This document shows positions 1 to 8,519 of a stretch of DNA of 64,000 bases, piece by piece. A program made the translations under genes and the position numbers. Positions within the stretch are counted from its first letter, which is position 1, and every line of letters starts with the position of its first letter. The notes below the pieces were generated by a model. The model worked only from the letters and a program-made list of their open reading frames with translations. It made no database searches and was not told the origin of the DNA. The DNA comes from UBA4732 sp002404095. Lineage in GTDB: Bacteria > Planctomycetota > Planctomycetia > Gemmatales > Gemmataceae. Where the stretch lies: contig DAIPWT010000013.1 in assembly GCA_036783645.1 (NCBI GenBank), forward strand, positions 1 through 64,000, given 5' to 3'.

Positions 1-120
1 CCGTCCTTGCAGCTGTTCCCTCTCCTTTTGTCCAGCACCGTCGTCATAACTTGTTACCGGGCAAGGACCTCAAAGCTGGACGATCTGTTCACGGGGCTTC
101 TGCGTGTAGGTCCGCGTTTG

Positions 121-200
121 AACGCGGGTCGGTCGCAACGCGGGTCGGTCGCAACGCGGGTCGGTCGCAACGCGGGTCGGTCGCAACGCAGGTTGGTCGG
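121..200. repeat. 16-bp tandem repeat, five copies
   Basis: Five head-to-tail copies of the 16-mer AACGCGGGTCGGTCGC. The first four are identical and the fifth (185-200) has three changes. It lies 180 bp upstream of the small secreted protein gene at 381, outside any convincing coding frame. There are no spacers, so it is a simple tandem repeat and not a CRISPR. The 380 bases before the first gene otherwise show nothing recognisable. Confidence 0.9.
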
Positions 201-380
201 CCGGGATGCTCCGGGCGCCAAAATTCCGAGACACAACTGTCGTCTCCGGACGGCGCCTCACGCTTACCTGGTGGAGGCGAAGAGAACGGCAACCGACCCG
301 CTTCTCAGCCGGCTCCGAATACGGCCCCTTGGTGGGGTTCGTCTGAACCGGCGGCCTTCCAACACAAAAGGAAACGACAC

Positions 381-677
381 ATGCTGACTCTTTGGATCAA
401 ACGGTGGGCGGCGGCGCTGGCGACGACTGTGGCAATCTGTGGCGGAACGGCAATGGCGTCCGAGACGTACTGCCCGCCGACCTACGTCGTCAAACGGGTG
501 GTGTGTTACGAGACGACGACCGTCTACGAAACGCACCGCGAGGCGTATCAGGTGTGCGTCACTCGTTACGATTCCTGCGGCGATCCGTACCACGTCTACA
601 AGACGTGCTACCACGACGTGCGGACGCCGGTGCAGAAGCAGGTCGCCGTCGTTCATTACGAAACGGTCCCGAAATAA
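381..677 (+). CDS. Small secreted Cys/Tyr/Val-rich protein
   Basis: 98 aa. A basic start (MLTLWIKRW) and a hydrophobic stretch ending near AMA-SE (residues 24-27) form a signal peptide. The mature part has six cysteines and many Tyr, Thr and Val in repeated short strings (CYETTTVYE, CYHDVRTPV), the composition of planctomycete Cys-rich wall-associated proteins with YTV-type repeats. The start is chosen for the AAAAGGA ribosome site 8 bases upstream; longer in-frame starts would put the signal peptide inside the protein. A role in a disulfide-linked cell envelope layer is inferred from composition only. It appears monocistronic. Confidence 0.7.
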   Translation: MLTLWIKRWAAALATTVAICGGTAMASETYCPPTYVVKRVVCYETTTVYETHREAYQVCVTRYDSCGDPYHVYKTCYHDVRTPVQKQVAVVHYETVPK

Positions 678-826
678 TTGGCGAAGGCAGGACCGAAGCG
701 GGTAGGATCAAGCGTCACGAGAACCGCTTCGGTTTGTTGCAGAGGGCGGCTGGGTGAGATCGAGACGGGCGGGCGTGGGGTTCAGGTTCAACTTCTAAAG
801 ACGTCTGAAGTTAGAGGAGCAATGTC

Positions 827-2989
827 ATGATGCGAACGGTAGGCCGGTTCGGTTGGTTGTTGGCGGCGGTGCTGATTGGCTGCTTCCTGAGCGCCGGCCT
901 GTGTCGGGCTAAAGACAACGACGAGGCGGCGCTGCGCGAGGCCTTTGCCAGAGGAGAGGCGCTTCAGAAGGAAGGAAACCTGAAAGAGGCTGCCGCCTCC
1001 TACGAGACAGCTCTCAATCTGGCACCGAAGGTGTTCAGAACGGACGACGTAAATACGGCAACCATCCTCCACAATTTGGCAGCCTTGCACAGCGCCATGG
1101 GCCAGTATGCCAAGGCGGAACCCTTCTACCTGCGCAGCCTAAAAATTATGGAGGACGAAGTCGGCACAGACCACCCCGACGTGGCCAATAGCCTCAATGG
1201 TTTGGCGATTCTGTACTGCAATATGGGCCAGTACGCCAAGGCGGAAGCTCTCTTCCAGCGCAGCCTGAAGATAAACGAAGACAAGTTCGGCAAGGACGAT
1301 CTTGCCGTGGCCACAGGCCTCAACAATCTGGCGAGCCTGTCCAGTAGTACGGGCCAGTATGCCAAGGCGGAGCCCCTCTTTCAGCGCAGCCTGAAGATCC
1401 GGCAGGACAAACTCGGCAAAGACGCCCCCGACGTGGCCATCGCCCTTAACAACTTAGGGGGACTGTACCGGGTCAGGGGTCAGTACGCCAAGGCGGAGCC
1501 GCTCCTCCAGCGCAGCCTAAAAATCAAGGAGGACAAGCTCGGCAAGGACCACCCCAGTGTGGCCGGCGGCCTCAACGACTTGGCGTGCCTTTACCATAAC
1601 ATGGGCCAGTACGCCAAGGCGGAGCCGCTTTACCGGCGGAGCCTGCAGATCTGGGAGGATAAGCTCGGCAAGGACCATCCTGATGTTGCCACCTGCCTTA
1701 ACAACTTGGCGCTGGTGTACGCCGGCCAGGGGCGCTGGACGGAGGCCCTAAAGCCGGCCGACCAAGAGCGCCGCATCGTCCGCCACCATGTTACGCGCGT
1801 CCTCCCCGTCCTATCGGAAAAGGAGCAGCTCGCTTTCCTGGAGCACAACGATGCGCGAAACTTCCACGTCGCGGAGTCACTCGCCCTCAGCCGGCGCGAG
1901 GAAGCGGCCACAGCGGCGCTGTCGGCCGGCTGGCTGCTTAACGGTAAGGCGGTGGCTCAAGAGGCCCTAGCCCAGCGCGTCCTGGCGGCCCTGGACGCCC
2001 GCGACTTCGCCGCGCGCTTGGGGAAGACCAGCGCCCCATCCTCGCGCGCCGAGCCGTGGGTGGAATTGGCCGAGGTCCGCAAGACACTGCCCGCCGACGC
2101 CGTCCTCATCGAAATCAGCAAGTTCCAGGTGGCCAACTTCGAGGCCAAGGGCAATGACAAGAAGTGGCTGGGGTATCGCTACGCAGCCTGGGTCATCACG
2201 GCCGAGGGCGACGTGCATATCGTGGACCTGGGACCGGCCGACGCCATTGAGGACGCCGTCAAGAACGTGCGCCACGCTCTGACCGACGCGCAAGGATCCC
2301 CCAAGCATCCCAGCACCATCACGCAGGAAGGCGAGCCGGACGCGGAGAAGGCGATGCTCAAACCGTTGGCGGCATTGTCAAAACTGGTCTTGGAACCGTT
2401 GGCCGAACACATCGATTCTAAGAAGCGTTGGTACATCAGCCCCGACGCCTCGCTTTGGCTGGTCCCGTGGGCGGCGCTGCCACTCAAAGACGGCCGTTAC
2501 GCCGTCGAGGCGCATACCATCAGCTACCTCGTCAGCGGCCGCGACCTGGCCGCGGTCGCATCGCAGGCCAAGCCGGGCCGGCCGCGTATGATGGCCGACC
2601 CCGACTATAACTTGGGCGTGGCCGAGGCTCGGAGTGTTACGAAAGAACTGGTTGGCAAGGCGGCGGCGCCGGACCCGTCGCTACGCAGCTTGTCCCCTTC
2701 GCTGGGCCGGATGCAGGCGCCGCGTCTTCCCGGCACGGCGGCCGAGGCGCAGGCGGTCAAGCCGGCGCTGGAGAAGTATGCCGGCGAGGAGGCTTGGCTC
2801 TACCAGCAGGACAAAGCCCTGGAGGGCGTATTCAAGACCTTTCGCGGCCCGCGTGTGCTGGTACTTAGCACCCACGGCTTCTTCCTTGAAGATCAAGTGG
2901 TCGCCCCCTCCAACAAGCTCGGTTTGGAGGAGAAACGTCCGGCTCTGGACAAGGATGGCAAGCCATTGGAGAATCCGCTGTTGCGTTGA
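827..2989 (+). CDS. TPR-CHAT caspase-like protein, cut short by in-frame TGA
   Basis: 720 aa up to the TGA. A signal peptide (residues 1-28) is followed by TPR repeats of about 42 aa (residues 45-310) with five copies of the core GQYAKAE, then a linker, then the CHAT domain (from about residue 540). CHAT domains are caspase-fold peptidases of clan CD whose TPR part senses partners. The catalytic His is visible as STHGFF (His683). The TGA at 2987-2989 falls after ENPLLR, before the strand carrying the catalytic Cys. The same reading frame continues without another stop to 3397 and encodes the rest of the domain. As read, this product lacks the nucleophile. The five TPR copies are also very similar in DNA, which suggests recent internal expansion. 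It could be a pseudogene, a readthrough gene or a sequencing error. Confidence 0.8.
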   Translation: MMRTVGRFGWLLAAVLIGCFLSAGLCRAKDNDEAALREAFARGEALQKEGNLKEAAASYETALNLAPKVFRTDDVNTATILHNLAALHSAMGQYAKAEPFYLRSLKIMEDEVGTDHPDVANSLNGLAILYCNMGQYAKAEALFQRSLKINEDKFGKDDLAVATGLNNLASLSSSTGQYAKAEPLFQRSLKIRQDKLGKDAPDVAIALNNLGGLYRVRGQYAKAEPLLQRSLKIKEDKLGKDHPSVAGGLNDLACLYHNMGQYAKAEPLYRRSLQIWEDKLGKDHPDVATCLNNLALVYAGQGRWTEALKPADQERRIVRHHVTRVLPVLSEKEQLAFLEHNDARNFHVAESLALSRREEAATAALSAGWLLNGKAVAQEALAQRVLAALDARDFAARLGKTSAPSSRAEPWVELAEVRKTLPADAVLIEISKFQVANFEAKGNDKKWLGYRYAAWVITAEGDVHIVDLGPADAIEDAVKNVRHALTDAQGSPKHPSTITQEGEPDAEKAMLKPLAALSKLVLEPLAEHIDSKKRWYISPDASLWLVPWAALPLKDGRYAVEAHTISYLVSGRDLAAVASQAKPGRPRMMADPDYNLGVAEARSVTKELVGKAAAPDPSLRSLSPSLGRMQAPRLPGTAAEAQAVKPALEKYAGEEAWLYQQDKALEGVFKTFRGPRVLVLSTHGFFLEDQVVAPSNKLGLEEKRPALDKDGKPLENPLLR

Positions 2990-3397
2990 GGCCTACTGCT
3001 GGCCAGCTGTAACAACCGCGACCAAGCCAAGGAAGGCGACGAGGATGGCGTACTGACCGGCCTAGAAGTGGCGGGCACGGACCTGCGCGGCACCGAGTTG
3101 GTGGTGCTGTCGGCGTGCGAGACCGGCCTGGGCGAAGTGCATAACGGCGAAGGCGTGGCCGGTCTGCGTCAGGCGTTCCAACTGGCGGGAGCGCGAGCGG
3201 TGGCGGCGACCTTATGGCAGATTCCCGACCGCGAGTCGGCCAAGCTCATGGGCGACTTCTTCGCCAATCTAGGAGACGGCAAGCCTAAAGCGGAAGCGTT
3301 GCGCGAAGCGCAATTGGCGATGATCCGGACGCGGCGCGAGAAGAACGCCGCCGCCCATCCGTTCTTCTGGGCCGCCTTCACGCTCACCGGACAGTAG
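2990..3397 (+). pseudogene. Detached C-terminal half of the CHAT domain
   Basis: In frame with the gene at 827 and directly after its TGA. It encodes GLLLASCNNRD...DGVLTGLEV, then LSACETG with the catalytic Cys (codon 764 counted from 827), then the conserved C-terminus with ATLWQIPD and HPFFWAAF. An ATG at 3068 could start a 109-aa product but no ribosome site is evident, so independent translation is doubtful. The strong conservation of the motif after the stop suggests the TGA is recent, read through, or an error. Confidence 0.75.
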
Positions 3398-3513
3398 CGA
3401 TGGACCTGCCGCCAGACAATCTGCCGCCGGAAGGTTCGCATTCCGAGACGCCGTGACAAGCGACGGATGTGCGATCCCGACGCCTCGGTAGCGTCTTAGT
3501 TTGTCGTGGGAGG

Positions 3514-3576
3514 GGGCGGGGAAACCCCGCCCCTACCGTGGCNNNNNNNNNNCGTAGGGGCGGGGTTTCCCCGCCC
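3514..3576. repeat. Palindrome, CCCCGCCCC family, containing an N gap
   Basis: Arms of 23 bp (3514-3536 and 3554-3576) are exact reverse complements built around GGGGAAACCCC. The loop contains the ten N bases. It lies between the CHAT gene and the convergent PQQ gene, so it may serve as a two-way terminator. The same arm sequence recurs at 5429-5525 (one variant) and 35368-35443. Confidence 0.85.
3543..3552. other. Assembly gap (10 N)
   Basis: Ten unresolved bases inside the loop of the palindrome at 3514-3576. A fixed run of ten N is the usual scaffold join, so the true gap length is unknown. Confidence 0.95.
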
Positions 3577-3598
3577 TTTCTTCGACCAAACTGAGACA

Positions 3599-5299
3599 CT
3601 ACTTCCGGCTAACATTCTCCACCGTCGCCAGTTCGTAGCACGCCGCTTCCTGATCGTTCCTCACGAAGAGACGGCCTCCGGCGAGCGCCGGATTGTTCCA
3701 CGTCTTGCTCTTGAACGCCGGCAGTTCGCCGAGCTTGTGGAAACCTTTCGGACTCGCCTCCACCAGCACCACCTCGCCCGTCTCGGCTTGCACCAACAAC
3801 AAATCATCGACAAGCAATACCTGACCGTGGCCGTAACGATTCGGCGTACTCGGACGGCCGACCTGCCACACTTGTTTGCCGTCGGCGTCCAAGTCGATGC
3901 ATGTCAACGCGCCGTCGTCCAGGCCGTAAGCGTAATGATCGCGGACAACGGGCGTCGTAAACTTGGTCCGCATGTGGCTGGTGGTCCAGACTTCCTCGGC
4001 CGTCCATTGGTCGCCGTCGCGCTTCACCTGCAATAGCACTCCGGTAACTCCGTAGCCGGCCGTTAACAGCAGCCGGTCGCCTGGCAACACCGGCGGCTGC
4101 GACGCCTTGGCCGGGGAATTTTGCCATTGGTACTTCCAGAGAATCTTGCCGTCGGCAACGTCGTAACCCGCGACGATCATATCGTTGACCATGACGATTT
4201 GGCGCCGCCCCGCCAACGTCGCCAACAGCGGCGAAGCGTAACTCGATTTGTCTAGGCCGGAGGTCCACTTTCGCTCGCCCGTCTTCGCGTCGTAGACCGC
4301 CAGGCTGCCGCCGGGGCCGCCGCTGCCCAGGCTGACGACCACTAGCGCCGGATCAGCGATCACGAGCGGCGAACAACTTTTGCCCCATTGCAGATTCGTT
4401 TCGCCGCTATCTTTCAAAGTATCGTGCGACCAAAGCGGTTTGCCCGTGGACCCGTCGAGACAATCGAGGACGCCGGTAGCGCCGAGGGCGTAGACCTTGC
4501 CGCCGGCGATGGTGGGCGTGGCCCTCGGCCCGTCGCCGCCCATTACCTCGCTGAATCGCGCGCCATTGCCATGCGACCAAACGGTTTCCCCCGTGTTCCG
4601 ATCTCGTGCGACGATGAGTTCTTCGGCGCCGCGTTGCTCCTGCGTGATCGCCACATCGCCCGCCACGGCGAAGGCGCTCCAGCCCGCGCCGACGGGTTGT
4701 CGCCACACCTCGCGCGGCGGATGGGCCGTCCAATCGCGTTCCAGCGCGACGCCATGCACCACGCCGTCCCGATCCGGCCCTAGGAATTGGGGGAAATCGC
4801 CAGGGCGAATCGTTACGTCGCGCGGCGTCGCGGCGAGGGCGTCCGAAAGAGAGGGCAGCGCGGCGTCGGGCCGATTCTGCCAGCGCCAGACGAAATGGAG
4901 ACCCATGTCGCCGGTGGCGCCGTCCATCCGAAAGGCCATGCCCAAGCCGACGAGAATCAATACGCCGATTCCCGCGAGAAGGAAGCGAGTTCGCCAGCGC
5001 AGGCCGGTAAAAAAGATCAGCCACCCCGCGACGATGAGGGCGGTTGCCATGTAGGCCGCTTGCGTGGCGAAGGACGCGGTCGCGTTGTCGGCCGTATAGA
5101 TGTATCGGTAGTAATAGATGGCCCCGCCGAGTAACAGCAGCGGAACCACAAGGAAGGCGAGGGCGATCCCCCAGCCGACCGGGCCGCGACGACGCACGGC
5201 AATGGCGGCGGGATAGTGCGGCCGATGGCCCGCCGGTTGATCGGTGATGTGACTGTCGTTACGGTTCGCCGGCTGATCGGTGATGTGTCTTTCGTTCAT
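3599..5299 (-). CDS. Membrane-anchored PQQ-like beta-propeller protein
   Basis: 566 aa. The N-terminal 35 residues contain a duplicated HITDQPA string. Three membrane segments follow (about residues 43-67, 83-100, 107-127). A long extracytoplasmic part (from about 165) carries repeated blades of the type GKVYALGATGVLDCLDGSTGKPLWSHD, typical of PQQ-like/pyrrolo-quinoline quinone repeat propellers (KVYALD, G..LW). Family members scaffold outer-envelope complexes (BamB type) or are quinoprotein-like; no PQQ-binding dehydrogenase residues can be confirmed here, so a binding or scaffold role is more likely. The start is the first Met; the 5' direct repeat makes the exact start uncertain. It is convergent with the CHAT gene. 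Confidence 0.8.
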   Translation of the reverse strand: MNERHITDQPANRNDSHITDQPAGHRPHYPAAIAVRRRGPVGWGIALAFLVVPLLLLGGAIYYYRYIYTADNATASFATQAAYMATALIVAGWLIFFTGLRWRTRFLLAGIGVLILVGLGMAFRMDGATGDMGLHFVWRWQNRPDAALPSLSDALAATPRDVTIRPGDFPQFLGPDRDGVVHGVALERDWTAHPPREVWRQPVGAGWSAFAVAGDVAITQEQRGAEELIVARDRNTGETVWSHGNGARFSEVMGGDGPRATPTIAGGKVYALGATGVLDCLDGSTGKPLWSHDTLKDSGETNLQWGKSCSPLVIADPALVVVSLGSGGPGGSLAVYDAKTGERKWTSGLDKSSYASPLLATLAGRRQIVMVNDMIVAGYDVADGKILWKYQWQNSPAKASQPPVLPGDRLLLTAGYGVTGVLLQVKRDGDQWTAEEVWTTSHMRTKFTTPVVRDHYAYGLDDGALTCIDLDADGKQVWQVGRPSTPNRYGHGQVLLVDDLLLVQAETGEVVLVEASPKGFHKLGELPAFKSKTWNNPALAGGRLFVRNDQEAACYELATVENVSRK

Positions 5300-5428
5300 A
5301 TTTGGCGCCTCGCGGGGTGAATTCTTCCGACGTACCTATTCGTCATGGCTAGAGGCGGCACGCGGGTCTGTCAAGGCGTGCGCGAATTGAACAGATTTTA
5401 AGGGCGCCTCTTCCGATTTTAGAGGCGC

Positions 5429-5525
5429 GGGCTGTAGGGGCGGGGTCTCCCCGCCCGGACGGTGCAACGACGTGATGATGGGTTCACGAACAGTCCAGGG
5501 CGGGGAGACCCCGCCCCTACAGCCC
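5429..5525. repeat. Palindrome, CCCCGCCCC family, 28-bp arms
   Basis: Arms 5429-5456 and 5498-5525 are exact reverse complements around GGGGTCTCCCC, with a 41-base loop. It lies just downstream of the DUF1559 gene (stop at 5548) and upstream of the PQQ gene on the same strand. No T-run follows, so a terminator role is plausible but not shown. Confidence 0.88.
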
Positions 5526-5547
5526 AAATCGGGAGGGACACCCGATT

Positions 5548-6405
5548 CTAATAGTCCGCGCCGTTGACGGCGTTGCCGTCGCTGGCGAAGTAGAGGTTGA
5601 AGTAAGTGAAGTTGGCCGCCACCGGCTTGTTGCACGTCGCCTGCGTGGGGTCGGTGGGGATGCCCGTCCGCAGGAAGTGGACGGAGCCATCGCAAAACGC
5701 GAATTCCGCCCCGCCGGGGTGCATACTCGACCAAGCGAACCTTGTGCAACCCGCCGCCGCATCGCCGAGGCAGCAGGGCGTACCTCCGGCGTATTTGGTA
5801 TCGAGCGGCCAAGTGGGCCGTCCGATGACGGACGAGACGCCGGCGCCGGGCGTGACGGTGTCGCGTCCCGCCCAGACCGCCCCGACCTGATTGTGCGTGT
5901 CGCGCTCCCCGATCATAATCGTGTTACTGGTCCCGTCGGTGATGGACAGGATGTTGACAGCCGAGCCGCCGTCGCAGACCTGCTCGCTGACGGCGTAGTT
6001 GCTCTTGGCGAAATAGTAGAAGAACGGATTGCTGACCGGCCCCGGATCGGAGGGACAGGCGTAAACGGCCAAGAGCTTGATAGTGTTGGCGTCAACCGCA
6101 AGCGTGGTCGCGGTGGGGTTAATCGCGTTGTAGAGATTGCCCTGTTCGATAAACGGTAGGAGCCAGACCTGCCATCCGTAGTTGGAGGGCTTGGCGAAAG
6201 CCGGCGGGAAGGCGTTGTTGGCGTCGTGGAAACCGTGCATGGCCAGGCCCATCTGCTTGAGGTTATTGGTGCATTGCGTTCGGGCGGCGGACTCGCGAGC
6301 TTTCTGGACGGCGGGGAGCAGGAGGCCGATAAGAATGGCGATGATGGCGATCACCACGAGAAGCTCGATCAGCGTAAAGGCAACGCGGTTCGTTTGTGGG
6401 CGCAT
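5548..6405 (-). CDS. DUF1559 protein with prepilin-type N-terminus
   Basis: 285 aa. The start MRPQTNRVAFTLIELLVVIAI is a type IV prepilin/pseudopilin signal: cleavage before FTLIE, with the +5 Glu. The DUF1559 core follows: AARTQCTNNLKQMGLAMHGFHDANNAFPPAF, DGTSNTIMIGE, and the C-terminal H...DGSVHFL signature (residues about 230-255). These proteins are hugely expanded in planctomycetes and are exported by the type II/IV pilus machinery; their function is unknown. Length is normal for the family. It is divergent from the DUF1501 gene at 6530, with a shared 124-bp intergenic region. Confidence 0.93.
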   Translation of the reverse strand: MRPQTNRVAFTLIELLVVIAIIAILIGLLLPAVQKARESAARTQCTNNLKQMGLAMHGFHDANNAFPPAFAKPSNYGWQVWLLPFIEQGNLYNAINPTATTLAVDANTIKLLAVYACPSDPGPVSNPFFYYFAKSNYAVSEQVCDGGSAVNILSITDGTSNTIMIGERDTHNQVGAVWAGRDTVTPGAGVSSVIGRPTWPLDTKYAGGTPCCLGDAAAGCTRFAWSSMHPGGAEFAFCDGSVHFLRTGIPTDPTQATCNKPVAANFTYFNLYFASDGNAVNGADY

Positions 6406-6424
6406 GGGGGATTTTCCTTACTTG

Positions 6425-6453
6425 TTGATGCCTCGCCGCAATTGTGATATTAT
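6425..6453 (+). promoter_or_regulatory. Candidate sigma70-type promoter for DUF1501 gene
   Basis: TTGATG (6425-6430), a 17-base spacer, then TATTAT (6448-6453). It would give a leader of about 70 bases before the ATG at 6530. Identified by similarity to the consensus only. Confidence 0.45.
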
Positions 6454-6529
6454 CTTTATAAGAGAAGATTCGTTCGCGCCTACCCGCCTTGAGCCTCGCC
6501 TTCCCACCACCCCCACGGAGGCTTCCCCG

Positions 6530-7948
6530 ATGGAACCTCGCCATTCGTTCCAGGCGTCCCCCACGACGCGCCGTAGTTTCCTCCGCACCGGAGCCTTAGC
6601 GTTAAGCGGCCTCGGTGTCGCCGACGTGCTGCGCCTCCGCGCCCGCGCCCAAGAAACCGGCCGCTCCGCCGAGGATACGGCGGTAATTTTGCTTTGGCTG
6701 CCGGGCGGGCCGCCGCACATGGAAACCTACGACATGAAGCCCGACGCCCCCGCCGAGTATCGGGGAGACTTCAAACCGATTCCGACCAACGCGCCGGGCG
6801 TCCAGGTCTGCGAACTATTGCCACGCCACGCCCGCGTCGCCGACCGATTCACCCTCATCCGCTCCGTCGCCCATGACTTCGCCGACCACGGCGGCGGCCA
6901 CAAGCGCTTCCTTACCGGCCGCGACCCGAAGGAACCGACCGGCTTCGTCAATGATTATCCGATGGTCGGCTCGATGGCGGCCAAGGTGCGCGAAGGCCGC
7001 AACGTCGGCCTGCCGAATTACATTTCCGGCGTGGACCAGAATCGCAGTGACATCGATGTCTTTAGTTTCGGCGCGGCATACCTGGGTTCTTCCTACGGCC
7101 CTTTTCCCGTCATCGGCGATCCTAATTCTCCTAAGTTTGCGATCAAGAACCTCGTGATGAACGCAGCCCTGGCGAGCCAGCGTGACGACCGTGAAACCCT
7201 GCTGCACGGCTTCGATCAGCTGCGCCGCCAGACGGATCGCAGCGGCGTCATGGACGCGATGGACGAGTACGGCCGCAAGGCGATGCAACTTATGACAAGC
7301 GAGAAGGCGCGCATCGCCTTCGATCTGTCGCACGAGCCGGACGCCCTGCGCGACCGCTACGGCCGGCATCCGTGGGGTCAACGCGCGTTATTGGCGCGGC
7401 GGCTGGTGGAGGCCGGCAGTAGTTGGGTGACGATGGTGCTGGAAAACCCGACGCCGCCGGGCGCGACGATGCCTTTGTATTCTTGCTACAATTGGGATTC
7501 GCACGCGGTCAATTGCCATATCTTCGACGACGCCCGCTATCGCCTGCCGATCTACGATCAGGCGGTGACGGCTCTTGTTGAAGATTTGTACGACCGCGGA
7601 CTGGATAAAAAAGTGCTACTTATCGTGACCGGTGAATTCGGCCGAACGCCGCGAATTAGCTACTCGGAAGGCACGGCAACAAAAGTGAAACAACCAGGCC
7701 GCGACCATTGGCCCAGCGCCATGTCGATGCTTGTGGCGGGCGGCGGGATGCGCACGGGCCAAGTCGTGGGGTCTACCGACTCCAAGGGTGAACACCCGAA
7801 GGACCGGCCGTTGACGCCAAACGACCTATGGGCGACGGCTTTTCGCCATCTGGGCATCGACACGGAGAAGACATTTCCCGACCACGGCGGTCGGCCGATG
7901 TCGATTCTGCCGTATGGCGAGCCGATTCGGGAATTGCTGGGGTCGTAA
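6530..7948 (+). CDS. DUF1501 protein, Tat-exported
   Basis: 472 aa. A twin-arginine-like leader (TTRRSFLRTGALALSGLG) is followed by the DUF1501 sulfatase-like (alkaline phosphatase superfamily) fold: LLWLPGGPPHMETYDMKPDAP, HGGGHKRFLTGRDP, VTGEFGRTPRISYSEG and GRDHWPSAMSM. Planctomycetes encode many of these, usually beside a DUF1549/DUF1553 cytochrome-like partner. No partner is present here, so this copy stands alone. The start is chosen for the GGAG site in CACGGAGGC upstream and because the Tat motif follows at once; a longer in-frame start at 6182 would run through the divergent DUF1559 gene. Substrate unknown. Confidence 0.9.
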   Translation: MEPRHSFQASPTTRRSFLRTGALALSGLGVADVLRLRARAQETGRSAEDTAVILLWLPGGPPHMETYDMKPDAPAEYRGDFKPIPTNAPGVQVCELLPRHARVADRFTLIRSVAHDFADHGGGHKRFLTGRDPKEPTGFVNDYPMVGSMAAKVREGRNVGLPNYISGVDQNRSDIDVFSFGAAYLGSSYGPFPVIGDPNSPKFAIKNLVMNAALASQRDDRETLLHGFDQLRRQTDRSGVMDAMDEYGRKAMQLMTSEKARIAFDLSHEPDALRDRYGRHPWGQRALLARRLVEAGSSWVTMVLENPTPPGATMPLYSCYNWDSHAVNCHIFDDARYRLPIYDQAVTALVEDLYDRGLDKKVLLIVTGEFGRTPRISYSEGTATKVKQPGRDHWPSAMSMLVAGGGMRTGQVVGSTDSKGEHPKDRPLTPNDLWATAFRHLGIDTEKTFPDHGGRPMSILPYGEPIRELLGS

Positions 7949-7956
7949 ACGCCTGC

Positions 7957-8163
7957 TCAGAAGGCGCCTGCGGTTTCCAGGATAGTTTCTTTCTTCCGTT
8001 CGCTGTTCGATGCGGCGGTAAGCAGTTCTTCGCGCATGATCGGTACGCCATCCGGTGCGGTTATGCCCAGGCGGACCCGATTACCAACGACTTGCAGCAC
8101 TTCTACCGTGATGGTGTCGTTGATGATGATTCGCTCGCCAATCTTACGGCTGAGAACGAGCAT
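7957..8163 (-). CDS. csrA: Carbon storage regulator CsrA
   Basis: 68 aa, the normal length. MLVLSRKIGERIIIND opens the protein and RLGITAPDGVPIMREEL completes the CsrA beta-strand core, including the RNA-binding residues around the N-terminal LSRK and the VPIMREE segment. CsrA is a dimeric RNA-binding protein that blocks or stabilises mRNAs at GGA sites. The start at 8163 is fixed by a perfect AGGAGG six bases upstream. It is convergent with the DUF1501 gene only 8 bp away. Its usual antagonist fliW is not in the window. Confidence 0.97.
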   Translation of the reverse strand: MLVLSRKIGERIIINDTITVEVLQVVGNRVRLGITAPDGVPIMREELLTAASNSERKKETILETAGAF

Positions 8164-8519
8164 GTCAGAACCTCCTTGAGTGGTAAATCGTTCCTCCCGG
8201 GTCGCTACTTGGGCGACGCCTTTGCGGGCTGTATGGACTGTAGCACATGAAATGCCAAACCCGGAATTGCGCGTTCGTCTGTCAATATGGGAAAGATGGG
8301 TAAGCACAAGGCCCGGCGACTGAGCAAAAACGACCAAATCGCCTGGCTCATTTTTGTACATGGCGAGATATCCGCAGGCATTCCCTTCAAAGTCAGCAGT
8401 TTCGGAGCATTTTTACCGTCGCGGCAACCGGGGGGCTTGCATTTCCTCCCTCCACCCGCCAATCTAGCTTTCGTCCCTGCGCGTTCCGACTGACCTGATC
8501 CCAGGGGGGTGCCGAGGCG
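8164..8519. other. Intergenic region csrA / OPT
   Basis: 356 bases separating divergent csrA and the OPT transporter. No gene, repeat or strong hairpin is seen. TTGACA on the minus strand (8280-8285) could be a -35 for csrA but has no good -10 partner. Confidence 0.5.

Noticed and set aside
121..200. CRISPR-like tandem repeat
   Set aside because: Repeats abut without spacers and no cas genes are near.
7..387. 126-residue frame before the first gene
   Set aside because: It consists of the 16-bp repeat read as protein and has no family or ribosome site.
2987..2989. Selenocysteine codon in the CHAT protein
   Set aside because: No SECIS-like structure could be confirmed and the sel genes are not in view; kept only as one possible explanation.
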